Positions 43,271-55,095 of a stretch of DNA of 64,000 bases are shown piece after piece (the stretch's first letter is position 1; each line of letters starts with the position of its first letter). The stretch comes from Prorocentrum cordatum (Eukaryota; Sar; Dinophyceae; Prorocentrales; Prorocentraceae): the NCBI GenBank assembly GCA_963575745.1, contig CAUYUJ010016704.1:1-64000 (forward strand), given 5' to 3'. The position numbers were made by a program, and so were the translations under genes. The notes under the pieces were generated by a model. The model was not told the origin of the DNA, did not search any database, and worked only from the letters and a program-made list of their open reading frames with translations.

Positions 43271-43880
43271 AGCCTGCCGGCCACCCTATCGAGAAACTTC
43301 TCCCCACTCGCTTGCCCTCGCTTCCTGGGTGGTCTACAAAAAAAGACTACGGTCCAGGCACTGTTGGGGTTCTTTCGGGTTGATTCAGCGATTGTGTTTC
43401 GAAGGTCGCGGTCTTAGGCCAACGTGCGGTCTCCACAAGGTGCCCATGGGACACTATGTGAACAAGCGTTGTTCCATGGGCGGCACATGCTAGGAGATTA
43501 GGGTCACATAGGTCGGAGTGCCCTCGACCAGCTCATCACACATGGAGGCATGTCAATGCTGCTGGCCATGCATCCCAGTGTTCTTTTCCCAGGTATCTTC
43601 TGGGTGAAACTCGTCATGCAGACTTGTGGTATGCAGTCCCTCGTACACCGTCATACCATTCGGACCCTTGCAGAAACGGTTTCTTATCATGCTGGGTGAC
43701 GTGCTGATATTTTAGCCTGGCGGAAGCCAGCATACTCCAGCGCGGGCAGGCCGAAGCAAAAGCGGAACAGCTTCCCCGGCCGATGGAGCCAGGCGAAGCG
43801 GAGGCAGAGGGGGAGGTGGCGTTCCAGCCGATCTCGATCTCAGGTTTTGTTGTGCCCGCCCCCCATGTTCCCCTAATTCG
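43271..43880. other. Unique sequence; no gene recognised
   Basis: Balanced unique sequence with no tandem repeat and no convincing open frame. Confidence 0.45.
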
Positions 43881-44044
43881 GGGTTGGACAGACCTCCTAC
43901 CCTGACACGTCGATTCAGGAATTGGCCGTTGTCGGTTCGCGAGAGGGCGTCGCGGCCGTCATTTTTGCGGGTCCAGGTCCGTCGATTTCGGTCCCAGGCC
44001 GTTTTCACTAAGGGGAGGTCTACTAAAGGGAGGTTTGTCCACCG
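43881..44044. mobile_element. Miniature inverted-repeat element C, copy 1
   Basis: The left end GGGTTGGACAGACCTCC is complementary to the right end GGAGGTTTGTCCACC. The interior (TGACACGTCGATT, GGCCGTCATTTTT, GGCCGTTTTCACTAA) matches 56496-56663. Size 164 bp, with no coding capacity. Confidence 0.75.
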
Positions 44045-44079
44045 CCGACTAATGCAGCGTTTGCATGTCGGGTCCCTCG

Positions 44080-44335
44080 TTGGGCTCCTGGGTAGCCCGA
44101 CGGATAGGTCGGTCGGGGTTTGCGCCGCGTCGTGCCTCGCCGTGGGCGTCTCGTGGGCGCGCGCGCGCGCCGCACTTCAACGCCGGCTATGCGGGCCGTG
44201 GCTTCACCGCGGCGCGCCCGCCCCTGGGCGCTTCGTGGGCATTTCTTTCCACCTCGTCCTCCTCCTCCTCCTCCTCCTCCTCCTCCTCCTCTTCCTCCTT
44301 CTCTTCCTCCTCCTCCTCCTCCTCCTCGTCCTCCG
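44080..44335. repeat. GTGGGCGCTTCGTGGGC repeat and TCC tract
   Basis: CCGTGGGCGTCTCGTGGGCG, an alternating CG run near 44157-44171 and CTGGGCGCTTCGTGGGCAT recall the 17440-18030 repeat. A TCC tract follows at 44255-44335. Confidence 0.7.
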
Positions 44336-44389
44336 CCTGCGCTCCGTGGGCGTGCACCGCGAAGGTCTCACCTCGCTACCACGTCGTCC

Positions 44390-44700
44390 TTGCGCCACGC
44401 AGCTTGCACCGCGCAGCTGGCACCTCACAGCTTGCACCACCCCGCTTGCACCACCGCACGCGGCGTTGGCCACACGGCTTGCACCACAGAGCTTGCCCCC
44501 CACATCGTTTCCGCCACGTGGCTTGCAGCGCAAAGCTCACAGCGCGTAGAGATTGCACCGCGTAGCTTATGCCACATAGCTCGCACCACACAGCTTACAT
44601 CACACTGCTTGCACCCCACAGCTTGCACCGCAGAACTTGCACCGCAGAACTTGCACCGCAGAACTTGCACCATGTAGCTCGCACCGCGTAGTGTACCATT
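44390..44700. repeat. ~15-bp CTTGCACCACATAG minisatellite, copy 2
   Basis: About twenty units of GCTTGCACCGCAGA- and GCTTGCACCACACA-type. It shares the repeat unit and the order after a GTGGGCGC repeat with 17440-18490. Confidence 0.9.
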
Positions 44701-44799
44701 CCAGAGCGCAGTAAGTTACTCAAGAGGCTCACGCCATTCCGCCGACCCCCCGCAGCGGTGAACTCGTCAGGAGTCGTGCCACCGTGCCCGGCCTGTGGG

Positions 44800-45440
44800 T
44801 CAGGAGCCTCGGGTGCACATGAGGGCCTCCTGAAATGCCTCTCGGGGGCCTCCTGGGAGCCTTTCGGGAGCATCTGGTCGGTCTGGGGGAGCCTCTCGGG
44901 GGCCTCTTGGTTGCGTCTTGAGCGCCTCTTGGAAGCCTCTTGGTGCCGCACGGGGGCCTCCCCGGGGGGCACTGGGGGGCTCTTGGGGCCACCACGGCGG
45001 GAAGGGCTCGGGACGTCAGTTCGCATTGCACCTCTTGGGGCCCTCCTGGGCCGTCTCGGGGGACCCTGCGGCAGTCTTGGGGCCCTCTTGGGCCCTCTCG
45101 GGGCTTCCTTGGGGCGTTTTTGGTAGCCTCTTGGGGTTCTCATGGGCCGTCTTGGGACTATCTTGGGGGCTCCTCGGGCCATAGTGGACGCTGCCAAGAC
45201 AGAAAAGGCGTGCATGTAGAACATGTACGCCTTTCTTATGGGCATGAGACGATTGATGCTTCTTGGGGCCCCCTCGGCGGCCCTCTGGGAGCACTCCTGG
45301 GCCGTCGTGGGGACCTCGTAGGCTGTCTTGAAGCCATCTTGGACCGTCGCGGGGTTTCCCTAGGACGTCTCTATACGCTCCCTTGGATTCTCTCGGCGCT
45401 CATTGGACCGTCTTAGGGCTCCCTGGAGGCTCCGGAGAGC
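44800..45440. repeat. CTTGGGGCC degenerate repeat, locus 3
   Basis: GGGCCTCTTGG-, GGGCCGTCTTGGGAC- and GCCTCTCGGGGG-type words repeat throughout, related to 29400-29930 and 57715-57990. It contains the hairpin at 45204-45234. Confidence 0.8.
45204..45234. repeat. 14-bp-stem hairpin
   Basis: AAAGGCGTGCATGT (45204-45217) pairs with ACATGTACGCCTTT (45221-45234) through 13 Watson-Crick pairs and one G-T pair, leaving a 3-nt loop. No poly-T or gene context marks it as a terminator. Confidence 0.75.
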
Positions 45441-46001
45441 GCCCCCAGGGTGCGTTGGCGAGCTCGTGTCCCCCCGCTCCCCCCCCCCGCTCCCCCCCCC
45501 CCTCTAATGTGATCTTGGGTCCCAGGGAAGGGGGGAAAGGGGGAGGGGGACAGCCAATCATTTCACACGCCTTCCCACTCCCTGCAAGCGGGGTCGGCAG
45601 AGTATTTGGGGCCTACGCCGGTAAACGTGGTTTCCTTTCAGTCTTGGTGTGATGCTACGAAGTCTACTGCGCAGATCGCTCCGAATGTCAACAGTTGCCC
45701 TTCACGAAGTGGTCAATGTTCGATGCATCGGCGAACAAGATGATAAAACCAACGAAACCTCTGCGCATGCAAACGGAGCTCGCCTCCGAAGGGAGATCGC
45801 CGTCGTTGCCCCGTGGATATTTCGAAGCTGGGCATCTGTAAAGTCTGGACGTTTGCCCGTTTCAGCGGAACATGTTTACGATAGCGGTTCGCGCATTGTT
45901 CGCTCCACGTTCGGTTGAGTTTCTAGACTCTCTGGTCCCAGGCCCGTCGTTCTGCACTGACTGCTTAGTGCAATGCCGGATTAGTCCAGATATGTGGATT
46001 T
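45441..46001. other. Spacer passing into lower-GC unique sequence
   Basis: C/G runs at about 45470-45510 give way to balanced unique sequence from about 45640. No gene is recognised. Confidence 0.4.
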
Positions 46002-46793
46002 GTGTTCGCGCAGATATCGACTGCCAGTTCGGTTGAGACTTTCCCACGCAGGTGCCACGCCGACCGTGGTCGCCCGTTCATGTTTTACAATTTGGCCAAG
46101 CACCTTATCAGCCTTGCAGTCGATATGGAAGAAGATGCTTCGGAAAATTGTACTGGCCCCGCGTCGCTCCGACGAGTCGTGACTTTATTACATCTGGAAA
46201 TCAACACGGCTGGTCTTACCGAAATCTATGGCACGAGAGCGGGGGAGAACATCAAGAACGGCCCCGGCGGGTCTTCTCTGATCGCGCGGTTTCGAACGCC
46301 CAGGCCATTTGGTCAAAGAGACTGTTACGGAACCCAAAATTCCGAACGCATGCTTGCAGGCGATCAGGCAGGCTTGTCAAGAGATGGGGTGATGAGTAAT
46401 TATTGCGCTGGATCCGTTTCACGTTTCACCACCAGTCATTTGCCCAATTATTATCTGTTGACTGCCAGCAGGGGACCGCTCCAAGCAGGGAGCGGACGGT
46501 GTACGTCGGGGGACCGCTCAAGCAGGGGACCACTCCAAGCAGGGAGTGGAGCTATGTTCTGTTCTGTTTGGTTCCAGACCTCGGGTTGCATGTTGGCCGG
46601 ATATTCTCGAGGCAGTTCTGGGCTAGTTGTGAATAGTCTTATAACGTTTGGCTACGCGTGGTTAAGGACAACCGAGCTAAGCAAGATCAGCCTTGCGACC
46701 ACCAGGTCTTCGAATCGGTTGGAATCAGCAGGCATGGAGTCTGATCTTGCGTCTGTCAGTTTGATCGGCTGTGAGATTATGGTCACATGGTGA
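46002..46793 (+). CDS. Hypothetical open frame, 263 codons, unsupported
   Basis: This is the longest frame in a low-repeat, near-balanced stretch (45640-47350). The predicted product has even amino-acid usage but no recognisable domain. Its latter half crosses a local duplication of GGGGACCGCTC/CCAAGCAGGGAG (about 46468-46555). A competing plus frame (46052-46399) overlaps its first third. It could be part of an unrecognised host gene or chance. The position is given so it can be checked against transcripts. Confidence 0.15.
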   Translation: MFAQISTASSVETFPRRCHADRGRPFMFYNLAKHLISLAVDMEEDASENCTGPASLRRVVTLLHLEINTAGLTEIYGTRAGENIKNGPGGSSLIARFRTPRPFGQRDCYGTQNSERMLAGDQAGLSRDGVMSNYCAGSVSRFTTSHLPNYYLLTASRGPLQAGSGRCTSGDRSSRGPLQAGSGAMFCSVWFQTSGCMLAGYSRGSSGLVVNSLITFGYAWLRTTELSKISLATTRSSNRLESAGMESDLASVSLIGCEIMVTW

Positions 46794-48119
46794 GGTGTGC
46801 CATGTGCACCCTCTGTCATTGTGCTCCTCTGGGAGGTCGGACTGCCACCTTCTAGCTGCGGAAGATCGCCGCTGAGAGAGGTTCAATCCAGCTCGCTTTG
46901 TTTTACATCTCACAGCGAATTAATGCTTAGTGCGAGTGTTCGCACGTTCTGCTTTCCAACGTTGAAGCGTGATGGATGTGGCTACCTCGCTTGAGACAAA
47001 TGAGTGTGGAGAGTCTACGTATTCACACTTGCGCACGCGTGCAAATTTGCGCACCAGTGTAAACAGGTGGGCTCTCAAGACGAAAACCATTTGGGGTGAC
47101 ACATACAAGGTAGTTTGTGCAGTTTTAGTGGCAAGAGCGGACACATGCCATGCGCAGAAAGCGTGTTCAAGAGTTCTTCCGATTGTTTCGGTTTTGTCTC
47201 TCCTCTCTGACATGCGTGATCCAGCGTGCCTTTGAGCTCTCTAATGTATATGAGTGTTGCGTCTCATGTGTGGCTCATTCCCAGCTCGGCGGGCGATGGT
47301 TGGGGAGACACGGAGTCGGAATAGGAGGCGAGAGGAGGGTAGCGGATGGGCAGGAGGTTTGTAGTCGTATGTGTTCGTTCCTCACGTTTCATCCGGATCC
47401 AGACGCGTGACCAGGCGAGAGTCCCATCGTGGTGGCGCGGCGGCGAGCGCAGTCGCGCGCGGCGTTCCGCATGCGGATGCCCCGTCCGCACGGTCTGACA
47501 CCAGCACGCGCTTCGTGCCCTCGGGAAGAGGGCCAAAACAGTGTTCTCAAGAACCTCTACCGTCGAGGAGGGGGATGCTGAGGCGGAGAACGTCGATAGT
47601 TCTGGAGCGGCCCCGTCACACGCCCGGCGTCTGTCGACCCGCGCCCGTCCTGCGACGCCTGCCCCCCAAGGCCACACACACGATCGTATCACACTTCAGC
47701 ACGGGTGTCCCAGTCTGAGGTTCCGCCGGGCGTGGCCTGCGTCTCGGCCGTTCCTCCGCCGTCCTCCCCCCTCGACATCCTTCTCCTCCTCCTCCTGCCC
47801 CCTCCTCCTCCGCCTCCATGTCGCCCTCACGCACGCTTCGCCCTGAAGTCCATCCTGCTCCTTGCTCCCTTGGCGGGGACCTGTGGCCCACGGAGTATCC
47901 CACGCGTTCGCTCGCTCACATCGGCCGGGGAGGAAGTGGCGGCAGCGCTCGTGGGGTGAGTTTCGGGCCTCTCGCGTGGCCTTGGGGGGCTCCACGGGGG
48001 GGGGCTTTCGGAACACCCAGCGGACCTCGGAGGGCATCGCAAGAACTTCGGGGGATCCATGCAGGCTATGCAGATTGCTCTGGCCCGTCGGCCCTATGAG
48101 ACTTCAGGATACGAAAAAG
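46794..48119. other. Unique sequence; no gene recognised
   Basis: Lower GC to about 47350, then GC-rich with a short TCC tract at 47784-47815. Nothing is recognised. Confidence 0.4.
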
Positions 48120-48245
48120 AAGACGCATAATCATGATGATACGAATCATCATAATAATAATCATAATGACAATAAGTAGGAGATAAAGGGCGAGAAAGAG
48201 AGATAGAGACAGAGACAGAGACAGAGAGAGAGAGAGAGGAAGAGT
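48120..48245. repeat. ATAATCAT- and GACAGAGA-type simple sequence
   Basis: ATCATAATAATAATCATAAT is followed by GAGACAGAGACAGAG and GAGAGAGAG runs. Confidence 0.88.
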
Positions 48246-48269
48246 AAGCTGGGCAGTGTAGCCATGGGG

Positions 48270-48900
48270 TCCGCGTGATGCCTTCCCATCGTTGCCCTCC
48301 TCCCCCCGAGCACCCTGCCCACCACATCCCCAGTGCCCCCGCTCGTCGGCGGGCAGGAGGGAGGGGATTCAATGCAGGGAGGGGCAAGGCGGTGAGAAGG
48401 AGGGAGGGACAGATGCGGTGCTCTCCCCCGAGGCTCGTTTTCGGAGTGCGATGCCAAGGCCTGCTCGCTTTGCCTTGCCTGCCCGAGCTGCCCGCAGGCT
48501 CACCCCCGACGGGTCCGAGCTGCGAGCCTCGGGGCACGTTGGCTCCCCCTGCTCGGGGGGGGGGGGGGGGGGCGACAGGAGGGGGGTGCTCAATGCAGGA
48601 ATTCTGGCAGGGCGGTGGGGAGGAGGCAGGCACAGGCGCGGTGCTCTCCCCGCCAGAGCTCCCCCCCGCCCTGCCCCCTGCTGGACGGCTCCCTCGAGCT
48701 CCTCCCCCGCGCCTCCGGCGGCGTGCGTCCACACGGCAGGCAGGCAGCGGAGTCACAGGAAGGCCGCGGCATCGACAGCGCAGCTCCGCGCACGTGTCAA
48801 GCGCTCCCCCCCAGAGCTCCCCCACCGCCCTCCCCTCAGGAGGAGAAAAAACGCACAGACACAATGAAGCCCCGATTCCCCAGCACATTATAGAGGGAAC
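48270..48900. repeat. Degenerate ~200-bp duplication rich in G and C runs
   Basis: TCAATGCAGG, GGCGGTG and GCGGTGCTCTCCCCG recur at about 48368-48430 and 48590-48650, with a partial third (CCCCCCCAGAGCTCCC) near 48808. A run of 18 G lies at 48555-48572. Confidence 0.6.
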
Positions 48901-49137
48901 CATGGGAAGTGGGGGGGAAGACAGAGCCCCAGAAGACATAGGAGCATAGGGGGAATCATCTTATTTGCGTGTGCCCCAGGGCCCCCTCACCCCTGCCCTC
49001 CTCAGACGTTGGCGCCGCGCCCGCCAGGCCGGCGCGGCGATGAGCAGCGCGAGGCGGCCGCGCCAGGGGGCGCAGGTGCCCTGCGGCTGCCTCCCGCAAG
49101 GAGCCGGGGCGGGGCCTGGCGCGGCACCAGGCGGGTG

Positions 49138-49600
49138 TGGATGGTCGGGCGCTGTGTCGTGGGGGGAGGGGAGCGATACACAGAGGAGCGCGAGGTCATG
49201 ATCGGAGATTTGGGGGGTGAGATCGCAGTGGAACGGAGACCCCCCACCGGGACATCGGTTTCGGTTTCGTGTTCGTGTCGCGCGTGCGGGCGAGGCGAAG
49301 CTGCGCGTGATCCTCCTGCAGCTAGGCCGAAGTAGGAGCGAAAGTCCGTTCCCGTCCAGCGGTGGCTGGGCGGTGTCATGGGGGGAAGGGAGCGATACAC
49401 AGAGGAGCGCGAGGTCATGATAATGACATCGAAGGTGGGGGGGTGGGTCCGACGTGAAACGGAGACCCCCCCCTGCCGGGACATCGATTTCGGGGTCGGG
49501 TACGTGTCGTGCGTGCCGTGCGTGCGTGCGGGCGAGGCGAAGCTGCGTGGGCGGGCGAAAGGAATTCCTCCTGTGGCTGGGCCGCGGCCGGACCAAATGT
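49138..49600 (+). repeat. Dispersed repeat F, two tandem copies (~225 bp)
   Basis: GGGAGCGATACACAGAGGAG, CGCGAGGTCATGAT, ACGGAGACCCCCC and GCGGGCGAGGCGAAGCTGCG occur in both copies, starting at about 49138 and 49363. A third copy is at 25507-25648. Confidence 0.85.
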
Positions 49601-49609
49601 AACTCCTCC

Positions 49610-50345
49610 GGCGGCCGGTGCCCCGCGGTGTCCCGCCGGTGTCCTGCGGGTGACCCGTGGTGTCCCGTGGTGTCCCGTTGAATGAGATCGAAATTGAGAT
49701 CGATACTGAGATCGATGCTGAGATCGACAGGTGTTCCGTGGTGTCCCATGGCGTCCCGTGGTGTCCCGTTGTGAGATCGATAGTGAGATCGATAGTGAGA
49801 CCGATGTGGTACCCCGAGGTGTCCCGTGGTGTCCCAAAAAGTGAGATCGATAGTGAGATCGATACTGAGATCGACAGGTGTCCCGTGGTGTCCCGTTGAG
49901 TGAGATCGATAGTGGGATCGATACGGAGATCGATACTGAGATCGATGTGGTGCCCGAGGTGTCCCGTGGTGTCCCAAAAAGCGAGATCGATACTCATATC
50001 GATACTGAGATCGACAGGTGTTCCGTGGTGTCCCGTGGCGTCCCGTAGTGTCCCGTTGAGTGAGATCGATAGTGAAATCGATGTGGTGTCCCGAGGTGTC
50101 CCGTGGTGTCCCGTGGTGTCCTATGGTGTCCCGTTGAGTGAGATTGCTAGTGAGATCGATAGTGAGACCGATAGCGAGATCGAGAGGTGTTCCGCGGTGT
50201 CCCGCCGGTGTCCCGCGGGTGTCCCGTGGTGTCCCGTGGTGACCCGTTGAGTGAGATCGATAGTGAGATCGATAGTGAGATCGACAAGTGTCCCGTGGTG
50301 TCCCGTGGTATTCCGTTGTGTGAGATCGATAGATCGATTGAGTCA
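49610..50345. repeat. GAGATCGATA and GTGTCCCGTG composite minisatellite
   Basis: Blocks of GTGAGATCGATAGTGAGATC alternate with blocks of GGTGTCCCGTGGTGTCCCG in higher-order units of about 110-120 bp. Both block types vary in repeat number. A short GTGTCCCG block and AGTGAAATCGATA-like text also occur at 26020-26460. Confidence 0.93.
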
Positions 50346-50905
50346 GATGTTGGTTCCCCCCTCTCTCTCTCTCTCTCTCTCTCCCCCCCACACAACCTCC
50401 TTATCACCCGAAGTGTGGTCGTATAGGTATGTCTGGATTCTCCCCAGACTCCCAGAATGTCCAGGGTCCACTAGCGTTTCGCACAGGCTCCAGAAACGAG
50501 GGCTGCTAGACATTCTGGAGACCTTGGAGCGTGTCCTGAGCCAATCCTACCATCCCACGATGCTCGACTCAGAAGCATGAGGGGTTGAAGAAAGGTGCAC
50601 CTTGGGGGGCCCTGAAGGGGCACCCTGGGGTCGAGAAAGGGCATGGCAGGTGCTCGCTTCTCCGCCCCCAATTCAGCAACGCCCAAGTTGATGGGGCTCA
50701 CGTGCGGTCAGCGACTCTGGCTTGGCGTATCGCTCCGCCGGTTGTGGACCGCCGCGCCTCGGAGCGACACGCTATCCACTTCCCTGTCCCCAAGCGTCCA
50801 CGTCCCGAGCCTTCCCGAGCCCCCTGCCCCGCGGAGCGGAGCCACGCGCGGGCCGCTCGCGGAGCATGGCGTGTCGCCGAGGCCGCCGCAGCGACGCGCT
50901 GTCCA
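50346..50905. other. Spacer with a TC microsatellite; no gene recognised
   Basis: A TCTC run lies at about 50362-50382. A segment shared with 26888-26925 follows at 50392-50429, then unique sequence. No gene is recognised. Confidence 0.45.
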
Positions 50906-51275
50906 ACGTTTCCTGACCGCAGCGCGGGCCAGCGCTGACCGGGGTCAGCCAATCCCCTCTGGTTGGCCCGGGTAGCCGCATGTGGCCGATGCCCCCTTTT
51001 GCCGCCCTCCGCTGTCCCAGGCTGTCCAACATTTCCTGACCGCAGCGCGGGCTCAGCGCTGACAGGGGTCAGCCAATCCCCTCTGGCTGGCCCGGGTAGC
51101 CGCATGTGGCCAATGCCCCCTTTTCCGCCCTCCGCTGTCCCAGGCTGTCCAACATTTCCTGACCGCAGCGCGGGTCAGCGCTGACCGGGGTCAGCCAATC
51201 CCCTCTGGCTGGCCCGGGTAGCCGCATGTGGCCGATGCCCCCTTTTGCCGCCCTCCGCTGTCCCAGGCTTGGGAG
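50906..51275. repeat. 123-bp tandem repeat (3 copies)
   Basis: TTTCCTGACCGCAGCGCGGG begins copies at about 50909, 51032 and 51155. Each continues with GGGTCAGCCAATCCCCTCTG, CCCGGGTAGCCGCATGTGGC and CCTCCGCTGTCCCAGGCT. Confidence 0.93.
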
Positions 51276-51399
51276 CTACTTGAGCGGCTGGAGCCCGGCG
51301 CGGGACCCGGGAGGTGCCGATGGGGTGTCTCGTTCGGGGGCCCCCAGGCAGTGTGGTGACTACACCGCGTGGCGAGTCGGTGGGGATTCGGGTTCACGG

Positions 51400-51510
51400 C
51401 ACGGCTCTGGGACTCGGATCGTTCTCCGAGGGCGTCTCGGGCGACTGGGGCCTCCAGGGTCCCGAAACCGTGCGGTGACGGACCGCGCGGTGAGGTCGTT
51501 GGGGACTCCG
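51400..51510 (+). repeat. Dispersed repeat I, copy 2
   Basis: TCCGAGGGCGTCTCGGGCGA, CCTCCAGGGTCCCGAAACCG and GCGGTGAGGTCGTTGGGGAC match 37840-38110. Confidence 0.68.
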
Positions 51511-51569
51511 AGGTCGCCACGCCATGGAACGATCCACGAGGCTGCCCAGTCACATCTGCTGCCGGCAAT

Positions 51570-51745
51570 GGACTATTCTTCCTCGTCCTCCCCCTCCTCC
51601 TCCTCCTCGTCCTCCCCCTCCTCCTCCTTCTCCTCCTCCTACTCCCCCTCTTCCTCCTTCTCCTCCTCCTCCTCCTTCTCCTCCTCCTCCTCCTCCTTCT
51701 CCTCCTCTTCCTCGTCCTCCCCCTCCTTCTTCTCCTCCTGCGTTC
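51570..51745. repeat. (TCC)n polypyrimidine tract
   Basis: TCC repeats with CTCCTTCTC variants, about 175 bp. Frames in it are low complexity. Confidence 0.94.
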
Positions 51746-52589
51746 TTGCTGCATGGCGCGAGCTCGGGTGCGTCATCGTTTCGTGCCTCAGTGTGAGTGG
51801 GGCGATGGCCTCCGGGAGGCCAGAGGCCTTCCGTCAAACGGTTCCTCCCAGCCGGGCCCAGGTTGTTCTCAGGACCTGGTTGGGCGCGTGGAACATCGGC
51901 GTTCGAATGCAGATAACGAACTCGTTGCAAGTGTGTGTGTGTGTGTGTCCAGCTGCCTCTGATACTGTACCACATTCGGATCTGAATCGCTATAGGATGA
52001 AGTCGGTTGCAAGTTTGGCTTTGGGAACCTGGATTCCCATGGATCGGCTTTTCCTACAGAGTTTCTTGGGCACCCAGCGTTCTGCTGAATTATTGGTCGC
52101 TCATTCCAATTCTGGTCGCATTGCCTCCCGCTCCTCTCAGGTTCCTATCTCCCTCGGGGAAGCCCAGGCTCTTATCGAACCGGTCCGTTTTGCTGTCAGT
52201 CTGCCAGCCTGCAGTCGCCAAAGGTGGCTGCTCAACCGCTCCGCCCCCGCTTGCCTCGTTAACGAGGCGCTTGGGGAGGTGTAAGGTGGTGACTTGGATC
52301 TCGCCATGCTCCACCTCCTCCGTTCATGTTGCCTCAGGTGTAATCGAACATGGGCAACAGACAGACACTCTCTGGGGCTGCGAGCCACCCCAACAGCAAC
52401 ATAGCCTGACGAAGAACCTAACTACATGCAGGCGCGAGTACCCCTAAGACATCCGGAAATTGAGGAAGGGCCGAGCAAAATGACCAGGGCGCGGGTGCAA
52501 ATGACGAAGCGACGATGTGGTGTCGCAGAGGTCAGCCGTAACGGTTAGTCTGCGCGTCTGCCAGCGTTGCTTGGTCTCGCGCGCTTTGG
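51746..52589. other. Unique sequence with a short GT run; no gene recognised
   Basis: A GTGTGTGTG run lies at about 51931-51947. The remaining sequence is balanced and shows no recognised gene. Confidence 0.4.
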
Positions 52590-54010
52590 TGAAGCTCCCG
52601 GCGAAACGTGCCAGGGGAATCCCGAAGTGGGCGCAATCACCCATGCGAGCCTTCGGTGGAGCATCCCATGAGGTCACGATCCTCATGAGTGGTGCGCCGA
52701 AATGGGTGCAGTCACGCATGCGAGCCTTGCTACTGGGGCTTTCTGTGGAGCTCGCTATGGGCCTACCATCCTCGTCAGGAGCGTGCTCAAATGGGCGCAG
52801 TCACTAATGAGAGCCCTGCCATTGTGGGCAATTGGCGGAGCTCCTTATAGGGCTGCGATCCATGTGAGGGGTGTGCCGAAATGGGCGCAGTCACGCATGG
52901 GAGCGTTGCCACTGGGGCCTTCGGTGGGGCTCCATGTGGAGCAACAATCCTCGTGAAGGGTGTGCCGAAATGGGTGCAGTCACGCATGCGAGCCCTGCCA
53001 CTGAGGCTTTCGGTGGAGCTCCCTTTGGGCCCACCATCCTCGTCAGGAGCGTGCTCAAATCGGCGCGGTCACTCATGAGAGCCCTGCCATAGGGGGCAGT
53101 TTGCGGAGCTCCTTCTGGGGCTGCGATCCATGTGATGGGTGTGCCGAGATGAGCGCGGTCATGCGTGCGAGTCCTGTCACCGTTTTTTTTATGGAACTCC
53201 CCTTATGGGGCAACGATCCTCGTGAGGGGTGTGCCGAAATTGGCGCGGTGTCGAGTGCGAGTCCAGCGAGTGGGTCCTTCGGCAAAGCTCTTATGGGGCC
53301 GCGGTGCTCGTGAGAGGTGTGCGAACTGGAATTTGGCGCGGTCACGCATGCGAGCCCTGCAGCTGGGACCTTCGGTGGAGCCCCTTATGGGTCCACGATC
53401 CTCGTCAGGGGCGTCTGGAATTGCGATCCATGTGAAGGGTGTGCCGAAATCGGCACCGTCACGCATGCGAGTCCTGCCGTTGGGATCATTTGGTGGGGCT
53501 CAACATGGAGCGACGATCCTCGTGTGCGATATGCCCAAGTGGATGCAGTCACGCATGCGAGCCCTGCGACTGGGGCTTTCGGTGGAGCTCCCTATGGGGC
53601 CACGGTCCTCGTAAGGGGTTCGCCGAAGTGGGCGCAGACACGCATGCGAGCCCTGCCACTGGCGCCTTCGGCGGAGCCCCCTACGGGGCCACGATCCTCG
53701 TGAAGGGTGTGCCGAAATGGGCGCAGTCACACATTCGAACCCTACCACTGGGGCCTTCGGTGGGGCTCACTATGGAGCAACGATCCTCGCGAAGGGTGTG
53801 CCGAAATGGGCACGGCCACGCATGCGAACCTTGCCATTGGGACCGTCGGTGGAGCTCCCTATGGCGCAAAGATCCTCGTGAAGGGTGTGCCGACATGGGC
53901 GCAATCACGCATGGGAGCTCTGCCACTGGGGCCTTCGGTGGGGCTCCCTGTGGGACCACGAAACGTGTGAGGGTGCGCCGAACTTGGCGCAGTCACGCAT
54001 GCGAGCTGTG
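52590..54010 (-). repeat. 89-bp satellite array, opposite orientation (about 16 copies)
   Basis: The unit on the plus strand contains CTTCGGTGGAGCTCCCTATG, GGGCCACGATCCTCGTG, GGGTGTGCCGAAATGGGCGC and AGTCACGCATGCGAGCCCTG. Its reverse complement is the 9205-10235 unit. The last unit (53941-54005) has ACGAAACGTGTGAGG, as in the 9-kb family, where others have ACGATCCTCGTGAAGG. Confidence 0.92.
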
Positions 54011-54710
54011 GTAGGGTGGTGAGGAGGAGGTGACGTGAGGACGCGGGGCTTGTGCTGACCAAAACGAGAAACCAACACCACAGGATGGTTGGGAAATATG
54101 AGCGACGATCGAACGATGTAGTTTGCGAGTTTCGAAAACGCATCATTGGCACCCTTTCTGCCCACGACGTTTTCGGATGCCTTGTACTATTTGTCGTGTC
54201 GTCGGCCAATGCCAACATTAATCATTGACAACCAAGTCCCCCGACTTTCTGAAACGATATATGGGATAGTACTGTTGTGCCACTTGATGGCAACATCTGC
54301 TTGACGGTTGAAGGAGTCGGCATCCCAGTATCTTGGATGTGCTCGGATTCCGGTCCACATTCGTATTGGATATTGTTCTCTGAAGGTGTCACGCCAGAGC
54401 CGACCGCGAGACGTTCGAAACCCTGGACGGCTGCCAGACTGGTGAATATTAGTTTCGACGCACGTGCAGGCACTTCAATACCCGAATGATGTATCGCACA
54501 TAGTACATAACAATGAATTGCAGCGTAGCAGGGTGAACCTACTCTACGTCCCCTCCCCAATATTCCTCTTCCTCTTCAGGCGAAAGTGGACGAGGAGGAG
54601 TATGATGGAGGAAAAGAGCAACAAAAGGCAAGGATTGGCAGTGCGGCACGTCGATTCTCCTCCATGCTCACTGTCCGCTCTCTTCGAACTCCTTTAGGCG
54701 AAACCTAAGG
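54011..54710. other. Unique sequence; no gene recognised
   Basis: Balanced composition. Short frames on both strands have no recognised domain. Confidence 0.45.
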
Positions 54711-55095
54711 AGGGGGGGGGGGGAGGATGGGGAGGAGGAGGGAGAGGAGGAGGAGTAGGAGGAGGAGGAGAAGGAGGAAGACGAGGAGGACGAGGAGGAG
54801 GAGGAGGAGGAGGAGGTGGAGGAGGGGAGAGTGGGGGCTCGGCGTCCAGGCTGGTGGTGACCAAAAGCCACACACTTGCGCGGGCTGCCCTTCGGCTGGG
54901 GTCGAGTCAGCTGGCACAGCCACGGAAACACTTCGGAAATGGCCGCACTGGGTTCAGCATCCGCCAGCCTGCCAACGCCCAGGTGGACCAAAGCTTGGAA
55001 GCGTACGAGGGAGAATGAAGGGCAGGAGAACCAGAAGGATAATAATGACAAGAGGAGGAGGAGGAGGAGGAGGAGGAGGAGGAGGAGGAGGAGGA
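54711..55095. repeat. Two GGA tracts around a unique core
   Basis: GGA repeats at about 54711-54835 and 55052-55095 flank about 215 bp of unique GC-rich sequence. Confidence 0.88.

Noticed and set aside
45204-45234. Hairpin as a transcription terminator
   Set aside because: No T tract follows, no gene ends nearby, and the sequence is eukaryotic.
48961-50391. Minus-strand 476-codon frame rich in Asp/Ile/Thr/His-Gly-Thr-Pro repeats
   Set aside because: It follows the GAGATCGATA/GTGTCCCG minisatellite and repeat F copies; no unique domain.
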